Assembly (NCBI RefSeq): GCF_006539565.1
Contig: NZ_BJNG01000025.1
Coordinates: 105,854-169,853, forward strand
DNA: 64,000 nt
Direction: 5' to 3'
DNA from: Pseudonocardia hydrocarbonoxydans
GTDB taxonomy: Bacteria; Actinomycetota; Actinomycetes; Mycobacteriales; Pseudonocardiaceae
In this document: positions 1-8,677 of the stretch, one piece after another
How the letters are laid out: every line of letters starts with the position of its first letter
Position numbering within the stretch: position 1 is the stretch's first letter
Translations under genes and position numbers: made by a program
Notes under the pieces: model-generated
Database searches by the model: none
What the model saw: only the letters and a program-made list of their open reading frames with translations
Told to the model about the DNA's origin: nothing

Positions 1-188
1 ACGTGCGCGAGGCGCTGTTCGCCTCCGGGGCGGCGGTGGTCGCGAGCACCACCGTCGACGGCCGGCACTGGCTCAAGTTCACCGTGCTCAACCCCCGCAC
101 CTCGATCGAGGACATCGCCGAGGTGCTCGACCTGATCGCCGACCACGCCCGTGACCACCTGGCCCGGCCGGCCGTGCTCGCGAGCTGA
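1..188 (+). CDS. desA: PLP-dependent decarboxylase, C-terminal fragment (DesA-type, siderophore)
   Basis: Only the last 62 codons lie in the window; the gene starts upstream and the GTG at base 3 is an internal valine. The visible tail (GAAVVAST, then WLKFTVLNP, then an acidic helix) resembles the C-terminus of group II pyridoxal-phosphate decarboxylases that make the diamine for hydroxamate siderophores. The role is inferred mainly from the next genes: N-hydroxylase, acyltransferase and NIS synthetase follow 12 bases later in the order desB-C-D. The substrate (lysine or another diamino acid) cannot be read from this fragment. Confidence 0.75.
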   Translation, partial: VREALFASGAAVVASTTVDGRHWLKFTVLNPRTSIEDIAEVLDLIADHARDHLARPAVLAS

Positions 189-200
189 GAAGGAGAACCG

Positions 201-1454
201 GTGCACGACTTCGTCGCCATCGGCCTCGGCCCGTTCAACCTCGGCCTGGCCGCACTCACCGACCCGCTCGACGACCTGGACGGCGTGTTCCTGGAGAGCC
301 GCCCCGACTTCGCCTGGCACCCCGGGATGATGCTCGACGGCGCGACCGTCCAGACCCCGTTCCTGGCCGACCTCGTGACGCTCGCCGACCCGACCTCGCC
401 GCACTCGTTCCTGGCCTACCTCAAGGCCGTCGGGCGGCTCTACCCGTTCTACATCCGGGAGGACTTCCACCCGCTGCGCGCGGAGTTCGACCGGTACTGC
501 CGCTGGGCCGCGGCCCGGATCCCGGCGATCCGGTTCGACCGGCACGTCGACCGCGTCACCCACGACGGGGAGGCCTACGTGGTGCGCGCGGTGGGCCGCG
601 ACGGCGCCGTCGAGTCCTACCGCGGCCGGCGGCTCGTGCTCGGCACCGGCACCCCGCCGTGGGTGCCGCAGCCCGGACTGGAGGACTGCCACAACGCCCA
701 CTACCTGCAGCGACGCGAGGAGCTGCTCGGGCGCGACAGCATCACCGTCGTCGGCAGCGGGCAGAGCGCCGCGGAGATCTACCGCGACCTGCTCGGCGAG
801 ATCGACCGCGGCTTCACCCTGAACTGGGTGACGCGCTCGGCGCGGTTCTTCCCGCTGGAGTACACGAAGCTGACGCTGGAGATGACCTCCCCGGACTACC
901 TCGACTACTTCCACGCCCTGCCCGCGGCGCAGCGCGACCGGCTCGTCGGGGAGCAGGGGAACCTCTACAAGGGCATCAGCGCCGACGTCATCGACGCGAT
1001 CTTCGACCTGCTCTACGAGAAGAGCCTGCACGGCCCGGTCCGCACGCGGCTGCTCACCAACACCTCGCTCGCCCACGTCACCCGCGACGGCGACGGCTTC
1101 GCCCTCGACCTGCACCACGACGAGCAGGGCCGCGACTTCCGCATCGACACCGCGGGCCTGGTGCTGGCCACCGGCTACCGCGCGGAGGTGCCCGCGTTCC
1201 TCGACCCGGTCCGCGACCGGATCGCCTGGGACGACCGGGGCCGCTTCGACGTGGCCCGCAACTACAGCATCGACACCGGGAGGACCGAGATCTTCGTCCA
1301 GAACGCCGAGCTGCACACCCACGGCTTCGTCGCCCCCGACCTCGGGATGGCGGCCTACCGCAACTCCACGATCATCGCCGAGCTGCTCGGCCGGGAGCCC
1401 TACCCGATCGAGAAGTCGATCGCGTTCCAGGAGTTCGGGGCGGGGGTGGCATGA
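201..1454 (+). CDS. desB: Lysine/diamine N-hydroxylating flavin monooxygenase (DesB/IucD/SidA family)
   Basis: A 417-residue protein of normal family length. It is expected to hydroxylate the terminal amine of cadaverine or lysine using FAD, NADPH and oxygen, the first committed step of hydroxamate siderophore synthesis. The FAD loop GLGPFN is at residues 8-13, the NADPH loop GSGQSAAE near 186, and the ATGY motif near 323. The GTG start has a GAGAAGGAG ribosome site just upstream. It overlaps the next gene by 4 bases (ATGA), so translation is probably coupled. Cytoplasmic. Family assignment is firm; cadaverine as substrate is inferred from the operon. Confidence 0.92.
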   Translation: MHDFVAIGLGPFNLGLAALTDPLDDLDGVFLESRPDFAWHPGMMLDGATVQTPFLADLVTLADPTSPHSFLAYLKAVGRLYPFYIREDFHPLRAEFDRYCRWAAARIPAIRFDRHVDRVTHDGEAYVVRAVGRDGAVESYRGRRLVLGTGTPPWVPQPGLEDCHNAHYLQRREELLGRDSITVVGSGQSAAEIYRDLLGEIDRGFTLNWVTRSARFFPLEYTKLTLEMTSPDYLDYFHALPAAQRDRLVGEQGNLYKGISADVIDAIFDLLYEKSLHGPVRTRLLTNTSLAHVTRDGDGFALDLHHDEQGRDFRIDTAGLVLATGYRAEVPAFLDPVRDRIAWDDRGRFDVARNYSIDTGRTEIFVQNAELHTHGFVAPDLGMAAYRNSTIIAELLGREPYPIEKSIAFQEFGAGVA

Positions 1455-1975
1455 GCGGGTTCACCTTCCGGCCGGTCGATCCCGCCGCCGACGCCCCGTT
1501 GCTGCAGAGCTGGCTCTCCCACCCGAAGTCGGCGTTCTGGATGATGACCGACCTGGACGTCGAGGGGGTGGCCGGCTACTTCGCCGGCGTCGACGCCGAC
1601 CCGGCCCAGCAGGCGCTGCTCGGCCTGCGCGACGGGCGTCCGGCGTTCCTGATGGAGCGCTACGACCCGGCGCACAGCGAGCTGGCCGCGGTCTACGACG
1701 TGGCGGACGGCGACGTCGGCATGCACTTCCTGGTGCCGCCGACCGACGAGCCGGTGCACGGCTTCACCCGCTCGGTGATCACCGCCGTGATGGCGCACCT
1801 GTTCGACGACCCGCGCACGCACCGGGTCGTCGTGGAACCCGACGACCGCAACACCGCCGTGCACGCGCTCAACGCCCACGTCGGGTTCGTCGAGGACCGG
1901 GTGGTGGCGCTGGAGGGCAAGAAGGGGCTGCTCAGCTTCTGCACCCGCGAGCAGTTCGAGGGGGCGGTCGGATGA
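1451..1975 (+). CDS. desC: GNAT-type acyltransferase for hydroxamate siderophore (DesC/IucB-like)
   Basis: A 174-residue GNAT-fold protein. It should transfer an acetyl or succinyl group from acyl-CoA to the N-hydroxylated diamine made by the preceding monooxygenase, giving the hydroxamate. The sequence has the order seen in siderophore acyltransferases: an aromatic-rich N-terminal part ([15 protein letters not shown]), HFLVPP in the middle, and a C-terminal R-V-V-V-E-P-D strand followed by N-T-A-V-H-A-L-N. The ATG at 1451 overlaps the upstream stop and the stop overlaps the next ATG, so this is the middle of a tightly coupled operon. Acyl donor not determinable. Confidence 0.88.
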   Translation: MSGFTFRPVDPAADAPLLQSWLSHPKSAFWMMTDLDVEGVAGYFAGVDADPAQQALLGLRDGRPAFLMERYDPAHSELAAVYDVADGDVGMHFLVPPTDEPVHGFTRSVITAVMAHLFDDPRTHRVVVEPDDRNTAVHALNAHVGFVEDRVVALEGKKGLLSFCTREQFEGAVG

Positions 1976-3699
1976 GTGCCGTCACCGAGGTCGTGTCCCA
2001 CCTGGAGCCCGCGCGCTGGGCCGTGGCCAACCGGCGCCTGGTGCGCAAGGCCCTCGCCGAGTTCTCCCACGAGCGGCTGCTCGACCCCGAGCCCGACGGC
2101 GACCGCTGGGTCGTGCGCGCCGGTCCCGTCGAGTACCGGTTCGCCGCGCAGCGCCTGGCCCTGGACCACTGGCACGTCGACGCCGACTCGATCACCCGCC
2201 ACCGCGACGGCGTCGCGCCCGAGCCGGACGCGCTGGACTTCTTCCTGGAGTTCCGCGAGCAGCTCGGGCTCACCGACGAGGTGCTGCCGGTCTACCTGGA
2301 GGAGATCACCAGCACGCTGGCAGGCACAACGTTCAAGCTGGGGCGGCCGGTGAGCAGCAAGGAGCTGGCGCGCGCCGGGTTCCAGGACGTCGAGGCGGGC
2401 ATGACCGAGGGCCACCCGTGCTTCGTGGCCAACAACGGCCGCCTCGGGTTCGACGCCGCCGAGTACCGCGCCTACGCCCCGGAGGCCGCGGAGCCGGTGC
2501 GCCTGGTGTGGCTGGCCGTGCGCCGGGACCGGGCCACGTTCTCCTGCTCGCCCGACCTCGACCACGACGCGCTGGTCGCCGCGGAGCTCGACCCCGCCAC
2601 CCTGGAGCGCTTCGCGGGCGTCGTCGACCTCGGCGACCGCTACCTGCTGCCGGTGCACCCCTGGCAGTGGTGGAACCGGATCGCGGTCACCTTCGCCGCC
2701 GACGTCGCCCGCGGCGACATCGTCTGCCTCGGCGAGGGCGACGACGCCCACCGCGCCCAGCAGTCGGTGCGCACCTTCTTCAACACCTCGGTCCCGGAGC
2801 GGCACTACGTCAAGACCGCGCTGTCGGTGCTCAACATGGGCTTCGTCCGCGGGCTGTCGGCGCGCTACATGGAGGGCACGCCCGCGATCAACGACTGGCT
2901 GCACGAGCTGGTCACCGGCGACGAGGTGCTGGCCGGGCTCGGGTTCACGATCCTGCGCGAGCGCGCGGCCATCGGCTACCACGCGACGACCTACGCCGCG
3001 GCGTCGCCGAGCTCGCCCTACACCAAGATGCTGGCCGCGCTGTGGCGGGAGAGCCCGGTGCCCGGCCTCGCGCCGGGCGAGCGGCTGGCCACGATGGCCT
3101 CGCTGCTGCACGTCGACGACGAGGGCAACGCGCTGGTCGGGGAGCTGATCGCGGAGTCGGGGCTGGCACCGGCCGACTGGCTGGCGCGCTACCTCGACGC
3201 CTACCTCGCGCCGCTGCTGCACTGCCTGCACGCCCACCGGCTGGTGTTCATGCCGCACGGGGAGAACCTGATCCTGGTGCTCCGCGACGGCGTGCCCACC
3301 CGGGTGATCATGAAGGACATCGGCGAGGAGATCGCCGTCATGGACCCGGACGTCGCCCTGCCGCCCGCCGTCGAGCGGATCCGCGTGGAGGTCCCCGCGC
3401 ACCTGCAGCCGCTGTCGATCCTCACCGACGTCTTCGACTGCGTGTTCCGCTTCCTCGCCGCGACGATGCACACCGGCGGGCTGCTCGACCAGGACGAGTT
3501 CTGGTCGGCCGTCGCGGACCACGTCGCCGCCCGACCCCACGATCCCGCCCTGTTCGCCGACCGCTTCGCGCTGTCGTGTCTCAACCGGCTGCAGCTGCGC
3601 AACAACCGGCAGATGGTCGACCTCGCCGATCCCGCGGGCTCGCTCGCGATCGTCGGGGAGCTGGACAACCCGATCGCCCCCCACCGGAGGAACCCATGA
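1972..3699 (+). CDS. desD: NRPS-independent siderophore synthetase, IucA/IucC family (DesD-like)
   Basis: A 575-residue IucA/IucC-family synthetase. It is expected to adenylate the acyl-hydroxamate carboxylate with ATP and join, then cyclise, the units into the siderophore. Recognisable family blocks are KTALSVLNMG and GTPAINDW, HPWQWW near residue 229, the ATP-site HGENL near 428, and KDIGEE near 447. A FhuF-like reductase tail is absent, as is usual for DesD. ATGA overlaps on both sides place it in one translation unit with its neighbours. With the N-hydroxylase and acyltransferase this fits a desferrioxamine-type pathway. The product is inferred, not seen. Confidence 0.92.
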   Translation: MSAVTEVVSHLEPARWAVANRRLVRKALAEFSHERLLDPEPDGDRWVVRAGPVEYRFAAQRLALDHWHVDADSITRHRDGVAPEPDALDFFLEFREQLGLTDEVLPVYLEEITSTLAGTTFKLGRPVSSKELARAGFQDVEAGMTEGHPCFVANNGRLGFDAAEYRAYAPEAAEPVRLVWLAVRRDRATFSCSPDLDHDALVAAELDPATLERFAGVVDLGDRYLLPVHPWQWWNRIAVTFAADVARGDIVCLGEGDDAHRAQQSVRTFFNTSVPERHYVKTALSVLNMGFVRGLSARYMEGTPAINDWLHELVTGDEVLAGLGFTILRERAAIGYHATTYAAASPSSPYTKMLAALWRESPVPGLAPGERLATMASLLHVDDEGNALVGELIAESGLAPADWLARYLDAYLAPLLHCLHAHRLVFMPHGENLILVLRDGVPTRVIMKDIGEEIAVMDPDVALPPAVERIRVEVPAHLQPLSILTDVFDCVFRFLAATMHTGGLLDQDEFWSAVADHVAARPHDPALFADRFALSCLNRLQLRNNRQMVDLADPAGSLAIVGELDNPIAPHRRNP

Positions 3700-4712
3700 C
3701 CGCACCGATCAGCCGCCGCACCCTGTTCCGCGGGGCGGGTGTGCTCGGCCTGGGCGTCGCCCTCGCCGGATGCTCCGGCGGGCCCGCTCCCGCCGGGGAC
3801 GGCGCCGGGACCCGGACCATCACCCACAAGCTGGGCACCACCGAGATCACCGGGACCCCCGAGCGGGTCGTCACCATCGGCCTGACCGAGCAGGACTACG
3901 TGCTCGCGCTCGGCGTGGTCCCCGTCGGGGTGCGGGAGTGGTTCGGCGAGCAGCCCGGCGCGCTGTGGCCGTGGGCGGCCGGGCGGGCCGGGGGCGCCGT
4001 ACCCGAGGTGCTGCCCGTCGCGGAGCTGAACTACGAGCAGGTCGCCGCGCTCGCCCCGGACCTCATCCTGGGCGTCAACTACACGATGACGCAGGCGGAG
4101 TACGACACGCTCAGCGCACTCGCGCCGACCGTCGGCCCGCCCGTGGAGTACGCCGACTACGGGGCGCCGTGGCAGGTGATCAACGAGGTCGTCGGCACCG
4201 CGCTGGGCCGCTCCGAGCAGGCCGCGCAGCTCGTCGCCCCGATCGAGCAGGGCATCGCCGACCTGCGGGCGACCGTGCCCGCGGGGCGCACCGGCCTGCT
4301 CGCCGCGCTGCTGGAGGACGGCAGCTACTACGTCTACGCCGAGGGGCCCGCGCCCGCGCTGCTCGCCGACCTCGGTCTCGCGCTGCCCCCCGCCGCCGAG
4401 GCGCTGTTCACCGGGGAGAACCGCCCGCCGGTGCTGCTGAGCCCCGAGCAGCTCGGGGTGCTGGAGGCCGACGTGCTCGTCGTCGGCCTCTACGGGGCGT
4501 TCGCCGACACCGCGACCATCGACGACCCGGTGTTCGCGAACCTGCGCGTGGCGCAGGAGGGCCGCGCGGTCCTGCTGCCCGAGCTGAGCGAGACCAACGG
4601 GGCGCTGTCGTTCGGCTCGGTGCTCAGCCTGCCCGTGGCGCTGGACCAGCTCGCCCCGCGCCTGGCGGCGGCGCTCGACGGCGACCCGGCCACGGCGGTG
4701 CCCGCGGCCTGA
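3696..4712 (+). CDS. Iron-siderophore ABC transporter substrate-binding lipoprotein
   Basis: A 338-residue exported lipoprotein. The N-terminus has a twin-arginine motif (SRRTLF, residues 6-11) and a lipobox LAGC with Cys26, so it is probably a Tat-exported lipoprotein. The mature part follows the FepB/BtuF-type fold (E-R-V-V-T-I-G, then P-D-L-I-L-G-V-N). As last gene of the operon, overlapping desD by 4 bases, it most likely captures the iron-loaded siderophore for an ABC importer. No permease or ATPase gene is nearby, so those subunits are encoded elsewhere or upstream. In Streptomyces the equivalent gene (desE) precedes the biosynthetic genes. Confidence 0.88.
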   Translation: MTAPISRRTLFRGAGVLGLGVALAGCSGGPAPAGDGAGTRTITHKLGTTEITGTPERVVTIGLTEQDYVLALGVVPVGVREWFGEQPGALWPWAAGRAGGAVPEVLPVAELNYEQVAALAPDLILGVNYTMTQAEYDTLSALAPTVGPPVEYADYGAPWQVINEVVGTALGRSEQAAQLVAPIEQGIADLRATVPAGRTGLLAALLEDGSYYVYAEGPAPALLADLGLALPPAAEALFTGENRPPVLLSPEQLGVLEADVLVVGLYGAFADTATIDDPVFANLRVAQEGRAVLLPELSETNGALSFGSVLSLPVALDQLAPRLAAALDGDPATAVPAA

Positions 4713-4747
4713 CCGTTGCGACAGGTGTCCGGCGGGCGGTCGCGACA

Positions 4748-4753
4748 TAGGGT
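4748..4753 (+). promoter_or_regulatory. Likely -10 element (TAGGGT) of a leaderless promoter
   Basis: TAGGGT lies 6 bases before the ATG at 4760, and no Shine-Dalgarno sequence is present. This spacing would put the transcript start at or next to the start codon. The same arrangement recurs at several genes in the window. No convincing -35 box is visible. Confidence 0.45.
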
Positions 4754-4759
4754 CGGACG

Positions 4760-5503
4760 ATGACCACCGCGACCGCCCCCCGGCTCACGATGGGCGCCGA
4801 CGGGCGGCTGCGCCACCGGATCACCGCGGACGAGATCAGTAACGACCTCGCCGGCTGGATCGCCGACGACCTCGTCGCCCCCGGGCACATCGAGGCGTCG
4901 GCGTTCGAGCGGACGTTCGTCTCGGTGATCGCCTCGGTCGACCCCGGCTGGACCGCCTTCTACCGCAACACCCTGCGCGAGCTGGGCCGCGGCGGGGCAC
5001 CCGGTGGCACCAACGCCGGGATGGCGCCGGTGCACGACCGGGCCGTCGAGCTGGCCGTCGGGTCGGTCGTCGAGCTGGGATGCTGCTTCGGGTTCCTGTC
5101 GCTGCAGCTCGTCGCGGCCGGGCACGAGGTCACCGCCGTCGACCTGTCGGCGGGCACCGTGCGCCTGCTGTCCCGGGTCGCCCCGGCGCTCGACCTGCCG
5201 CTGCACACCGTCACCGGCGACGCCGCGTCGGTGCCGCTGGCCGACGGGTGCGCCGACACCGTGTTCGCCGTCCACCTGCTGGAGCACCTGCCGCCCGCGC
5301 TCGCCCCGGTCGTGGTCTCCGAGATGCTGCGCCTGGCGAGGCGACGGGTCGTGGTGGCGGTGCCCTACGAGGACGAGCCGAACGCGGCCTGGGGCCACGT
5401 CCGCACCTTCGACGCCGCCGCCCTCGACGCGCTCGGCGCGGCCACCGGGCGCCCGTACCGGGTGCAGGACCACCACGGCGGCTGGCTCGTCGTCGACGCC
5501 TGA
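4760..5503 (+). CDS. SAM-dependent methyltransferase, probably mycofactocin oligosaccharide methyltransferase (MftM-like)
   Basis: A 247-residue class I methyltransferase. The SAM-binding motif is VVELGCCFGF near residues 103-112, followed by the acidic TAVDLS strand and the HLLEHLP motif. The block GTNAGMAPVHDRA before motif I and the ending HHGGWLVVD resemble, from memory, the MftM family that methylates the glucan chain of the redox cofactor mycofactocin. No other mft gene is in the window, so that specific role is an inference; a generic small-molecule methyltransferase is the alternative. It is transcribed alone, 47 bases after the siderophore operon, and its stop abuts the convergent DUF418 gene. 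Confidence 0.6.
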   Translation: MTTATAPRLTMGADGRLRHRITADEISNDLAGWIADDLVAPGHIEASAFERTFVSVIASVDPGWTAFYRNTLRELGRGGAPGGTNAGMAPVHDRAVELAVGSVVELGCCFGFLSLQLVAAGHEVTAVDLSAGTVRLLSRVAPALDLPLHTVTGDAASVPLADGCADTVFAVHLLEHLPPALAPVVVSEMLRLARRRVVVAVPYEDEPNAAWGHVRTFDAAALDALGAATGRPYRVQDHHGGWLVVDA

Positions 5504-6607
5504 TCAGACCCGTACCGCGGCGCGCCGGAGGCGGTGCGCGAGCAGTTCCAGCGGTCCGCGCGGGAACCGCCGCAGCCACGCGGGCGCGGCCAGCAGCAGC
5601 ACCAGCGAGATCGCGGCCCACAGCCCGACCACCCACCACGGCCGGGCGTCGGCGAAGCGGCCCGCGAGACCGAGGCCCCAGTCGGAGCACAGCGCGGCGG
5701 CGAGCACGTTCTGCAGGACGTAGCACGACAGCGCCGTCCGCCCGACGGCCGCGAGCCGCCGCCGCCCTACCCCGCCGCGGGTGCGCGCGACCAGCTCGGT
5801 GACCGCGCCGAGCAGCCCGAGCGCCACCAGCGGCGGCACGAGGTAGCGGTCGACGAGGACCCAGTCCGGTCCGGCGAGCGCCGTCGCCACGTTCAGCGGG
5901 ACGCCCAGCCCCAGCCCGTACGCGGCGAGCCGCCGGCGCAATCGGGCGCCTCCGGCGTCGAACACCCCTGCGCGCAGCAGCCGTGACCCGACCAGGAACA
6001 GCACCGTCGCGGACGGGACGATCAGCAGCAGCTCGGCGCGGTAGAGGGCGAACCCGGTCACCCGTTCCGCGACCTGGGCGGTCCAGCTCGCGGTGCTCCC
6101 CACCGGACCCGGCCCTGCGGCCGTCGGCGGGGCGGTGGCCAGCAGCGCCGTCACCCCGAGCACCGCCACCACGAACGCCGAGCCGACGCCGCCGATCCAG
6201 GCGCGCACGACCCGGTCGCTGCGCCCGACCAGGTGGGCGACGAGCAGCGAGGTGATCGCGTAGCCCATGAGCACGTCGAACTCGAAGACCAGCAGGTAGT
6301 GCAGCAGCCCCTCGACGAACAGGATCGCGGCCCGCACCGGGTACCGCCCCGGCCACGGCACGCCCCGGCGCACCGCGGACCGGTACTGGATCTCCAGGCC
6401 GATCCCGAACAGCAGCGTCAGCAGGGCGAGGAACTTGCCGTTCGACAGCGTGACCAGGACGGTCTGCACGGCACCGGTCGTGTCGATGCCGCCGTGGAGC
6501 AGCGCGGCCGGGCCGCCGGGGGCGGTGAACAGCCAGACGTTCGACGCGAGCGTCCCGAGGATCGCGACGCCGCGCAGGACGTCGAGGGCCTCCACGCGGT
6601 CAGGCAC
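5504..6607 (-). CDS. DUF418 family multi-pass membrane protein (YeiB-like)
   Basis: A 367-residue integral membrane protein of unknown function. It begins with the diagnostic block EALDVLRGVAILG right after the start, has about eight to ten hydrophobic segments, and contains the DUF418-type stretch R-T-A-L-S-C-Y-V-L-Q-N near the C-terminus. The GTG start at 6607 matches the family N-terminus exactly. It overlaps by 8 bases the end of a small hydrophobic reading frame upstream, suggesting coupled translation if that frame is real. Some relatives are proposed transporters or acyltransferase-like proteins; the substrate is unknown. Confidence 0.85.
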   Translation of the reverse strand: MPDRVEALDVLRGVAILGTLASNVWLFTAPGGPAALLHGGIDTTGAVQTVLVTLSNGKFLALLTLLFGIGLEIQYRSAVRRGVPWPGRYPVRAAILFVEGLLHYLLVFEFDVLMGYAITSLLVAHLVGRSDRVVRAWIGGVGSAFVVAVLGVTALLATAPPTAAGPGPVGSTASWTAQVAERVTGFALYRAELLLIVPSATVLFLVGSRLLRAGVFDAGGARLRRRLAAYGLGLGVPLNVATALAGPDWVLVDRYLVPPLVALGLLGAVTELVARTRGGVGRRRLAAVGRTALSCYVLQNVLAAALCSDWGLGLAGRFADARPWWVVGLWAAISLVLLLAAPAWLRRFPRGPLELLAHRLRRAAVRV

Positions 6608-6734
6608 GGGCGGGCTCCCGCGGCGGGGCCGGCGTCGTCCACACCGGACCGACGACCAGCCGGATCACCACGACCGGCAGCACCTCGCACGCGGCGATGA
6701 GGATCACCAGCGGTTGCGACACGAACTCGACCAT
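6600..6734 (-). CDS. Possible 44-residue single-span membrane protein
   Basis: A short frame from ATG 6734 encodes MVEFVSQPLVILIAACEVLP and then a second hydrophobic run before a proline/arginine-rich tail. The hydrophobic core of about 25 residues is long enough for one membrane span. It ends 8 bases inside the DUF418 gene, the overlap typical of coupled genes here. Against it: no Shine-Dalgarno precedes this ATG, while a strong AGGAGG-ATG pair at 6786-6801 lies in another frame. It may be a real small gene with a weak start, a frameshifted gene, or chance. Confidence 0.35.
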   Translation of the reverse strand: MVEFVSQPLVILIAACEVLPVVVIRLVVGPVWTTPAPPREPARA

Positions 6735-6834
6735 GGCGACGAGCGTGCCGTGCGGCGCCGTCGGCGCCGTCGGGCGCGAGGACCATCCGGTGTACCTCCT
6801 TCGACCGACGCGCACCGGAGGCACCCGTGGTGGG

Positions 6835-8010
6835 ATGGGGTGCGTGACCGCCCGGGAGATCCGCGAGGACGTGCTGCGGGCGGTGCTGCTCCTCGCGCTC
6901 GGCGTGCTCCTGCTGGCGGTCGTCCCCGACGCGGCGGTGCAGTGGGGCGGACCGGCGGGGTCGACGGGGGCGGCCGTCGGGCTGCTCGCGCCGGCCTGCT
7001 CCGGGGTCGCGCTGCGTCGCCGCCGGCCGGTGGCCGGGCTGCTGGTCACGACCGCCGCGCTCGTCGCGAGCCCGTTCGTCGTCGGCGTGACGCACACCGG
7101 GATGCTGCTGGCCTTCGGCGAGACGCTCTACAGCGCGGTCCTGCACTCGTCGCGGCGGGCGGGCCGGTGGGTGTGCGCCGCCGCGGGCGCGGTGGCGGCG
7201 CTCCTGGCGCTGTACACCCTGCTGGTCGAGGGCGCCGCCGCGGCCGTCGGCACCGTGATGGCCCTGGGGCTGCTCCTCGCGATCCCCGTGTGGTGGGGCC
7301 AGGAGGTGCGCCGGCACCGGGACCGCGCCGACGCCGAGCGCGACCGCGCCGAGCAGGAGCGGCGGATGGCCGAGCTGGACCGCGCCGCGGCCGTCACGGC
7401 CGAGCGCAACCGGATGGCCCGCGACCTGCACGACGTCGTCGCCGGGCAGCTCTCGGCCATCGCGATCCAGTCCGAGGCGGCGCTGACTCTGCCGGACGCC
7501 GATCCCGAGGTGCTGCGGCGGGTGCTCACCCAGGTGCGCCGCGGCAGCGTCGCGTCGCTGGCGGAGATGCGCACCATGATCGGGCTGCTGCGCGCCGACG
7601 GCGACGACGAGGCGCGCACCGCGCCCGCCGGGCTCGACCGGATCGAGGCGCTGCTCGACGCCGGCCGGGCGTCGGGGCTGCGGGTGGAGCTCGACGACCG
7701 CCGCCCGCCGGGCGACCTGCCGGCCGCGGTCGACCTCGCCGCCTACCGGATCGTGCAGGAGTCGCTGACCAACGCCGCCAAGCACGCCCCCGGCAGCGCG
7801 GTGCGGATCGTGCTGCGCCGCAGCGACGACGAGCTGCGCGTGGAGGTGGCCAACGACCTGGTCGACGACGCGGCCGACGGCGGGGGCACCGGCACCGGCC
7901 TGCTCGGGCTCGCCGAGCGGGCCGCCGCGGTCGGGGGCCGGGTCGTCGCCGGGCGAGGCGACCGGGCGTGGACGGTGCGCGCCGCGCTGCCCGCCGGGCC
8001 GCCGCGATGA
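6835..8010 (+). CDS. Sensor histidine kinase, NarL/DesK type (HisKA_3)
   Basis: A 391-residue membrane kinase. About five hydrophobic segments (residues 12 to about 155) form the sensor, with no sizeable extracellular domain. A charged coiled-coil linker (HRDRADAERDRAEQERR) leads to the HisKA_3 helix MARDLHDVVAGQLS with the phospho-accepting His near residue 198. A short HATPase_c domain follows (IVQESLTNAAKHA; GTGLLGLAERA). ATG 6835 is chosen; GTG 6844 is possible. The stop overlaps the start of the response-regulator gene (ATGA), so this is a cognate pair. The signal is not deducible. Confidence 0.9.
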   Translation: MGCVTAREIREDVLRAVLLLALGVLLLAVVPDAAVQWGGPAGSTGAAVGLLAPACSGVALRRRRPVAGLLVTTAALVASPFVVGVTHTGMLLAFGETLYSAVLHSSRRAGRWVCAAAGAVAALLALYTLLVEGAAAAVGTVMALGLLLAIPVWWGQEVRRHRDRADAERDRAEQERRMAELDRAAAVTAERNRMARDLHDVVAGQLSAIAIQSEAALTLPDADPEVLRRVLTQVRRGSVASLAEMRTMIGLLRADGDDEARTAPAGLDRIEALLDAGRASGLRVELDDRRPPGDLPAAVDLAAYRIVQESLTNAAKHAPGSAVRIVLRRSDDELRVEVANDLVDDAADGGGTGTGLLGLAERAAAVGGRVVAGRGDRAWTVRAALPAGPPR

Positions 8011-8642
8011 CCGTCCGCGTGGTGGTCGCCGACGACCAGGCCGCGATCCGCACCGGCCTGGTGATGATCCTCGACTCGGCGCCGGACGTGGAGGTCGTCG
8101 CGGAGGTGGGTGACGGGCTCGCGGCGGTCCGCGCGGCCGGTGAGCTGCGCCCCGACCTCGTGCTCATGGACATCCGGATGCCCGGCATCGACGGGATCGA
8201 GGCGACGCGGCGGCTCGCCGACACCTGCTCGGTGCTCGTCCTGACGACGTTCGACCTCGACGACTACGTCGACGGTGCGCTCGCCGCGGGTGCCGCCGGG
8301 TTCCTGCTGAAGTCGGTGTCGGCCCCGCAGCTGCTCGACGCCGTGCGCGCGGTGGCCCGCGGCGACGGGGTCCTCGCCCCGGAGGTCACCCGCCGGGTGC
8401 TGGCCCGGCTGGCCGCCCCGGCGCGCCGCTCCGAGCCGCCCGCCGGGCTCGCCGACCTCACCCCGCGCGAGACCGACGTGCTCGGCTGCCTGGGTCGCGG
8501 CCTGTCCAACGCCGAGATCGCCGACGCGCTGGTGATCACCGAGGCGACCACGAAGACCCACGTGTCGCGGGTGCTCGCGAAGCTCGGCGTGCGCTCGCGG
8601 GTGCAGGCGGCGATCGCGGCGCAGGAGGCCGGGCTGTCCTGA
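8007..8642 (+). CDS. LuxR/NarL-family response regulator
   Basis: A 211-residue two-domain regulator. The receiver domain carries the acidic pair DD near residue 10, the phospho-acceptor Asp in LMDIRMPG near 54 and the conserved Lys in FLLKS near 102. The C-terminal LuxR-type helix-turn-helix (LTPRETDVLGCLGRGLSNAEIA) lies near 149-175. It is the partner of the kinase encoded immediately upstream. Target genes are unknown; the divergent DUF418 gene to the left and the kinase gene to the right are candidates by position only. Confidence 0.92.
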   Translation: MTVRVVVADDQAAIRTGLVMILDSAPDVEVVAEVGDGLAAVRAAGELRPDLVLMDIRMPGIDGIEATRRLADTCSVLVLTTFDLDDYVDGALAAGAAGFLLKSVSAPQLLDAVRAVARGDGVLAPEVTRRVLARLAAPARRSEPPAGLADLTPRETDVLGCLGRGLSNAEIADALVITEATTKTHVSRVLAKLGVRSRVQAAIAAQEAGLS

Positions 8643-8677
8643 TCCGCCGGGCCGTCCTGATCCGCTGCGGTCCGGGG

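Noticed and set aside
1400..3705. Minus-strand frames opposite the siderophore operon
   Set aside because: They mirror the coding strand, carry no motifs, and the plus-strand genes have clear family signatures and coupled starts.
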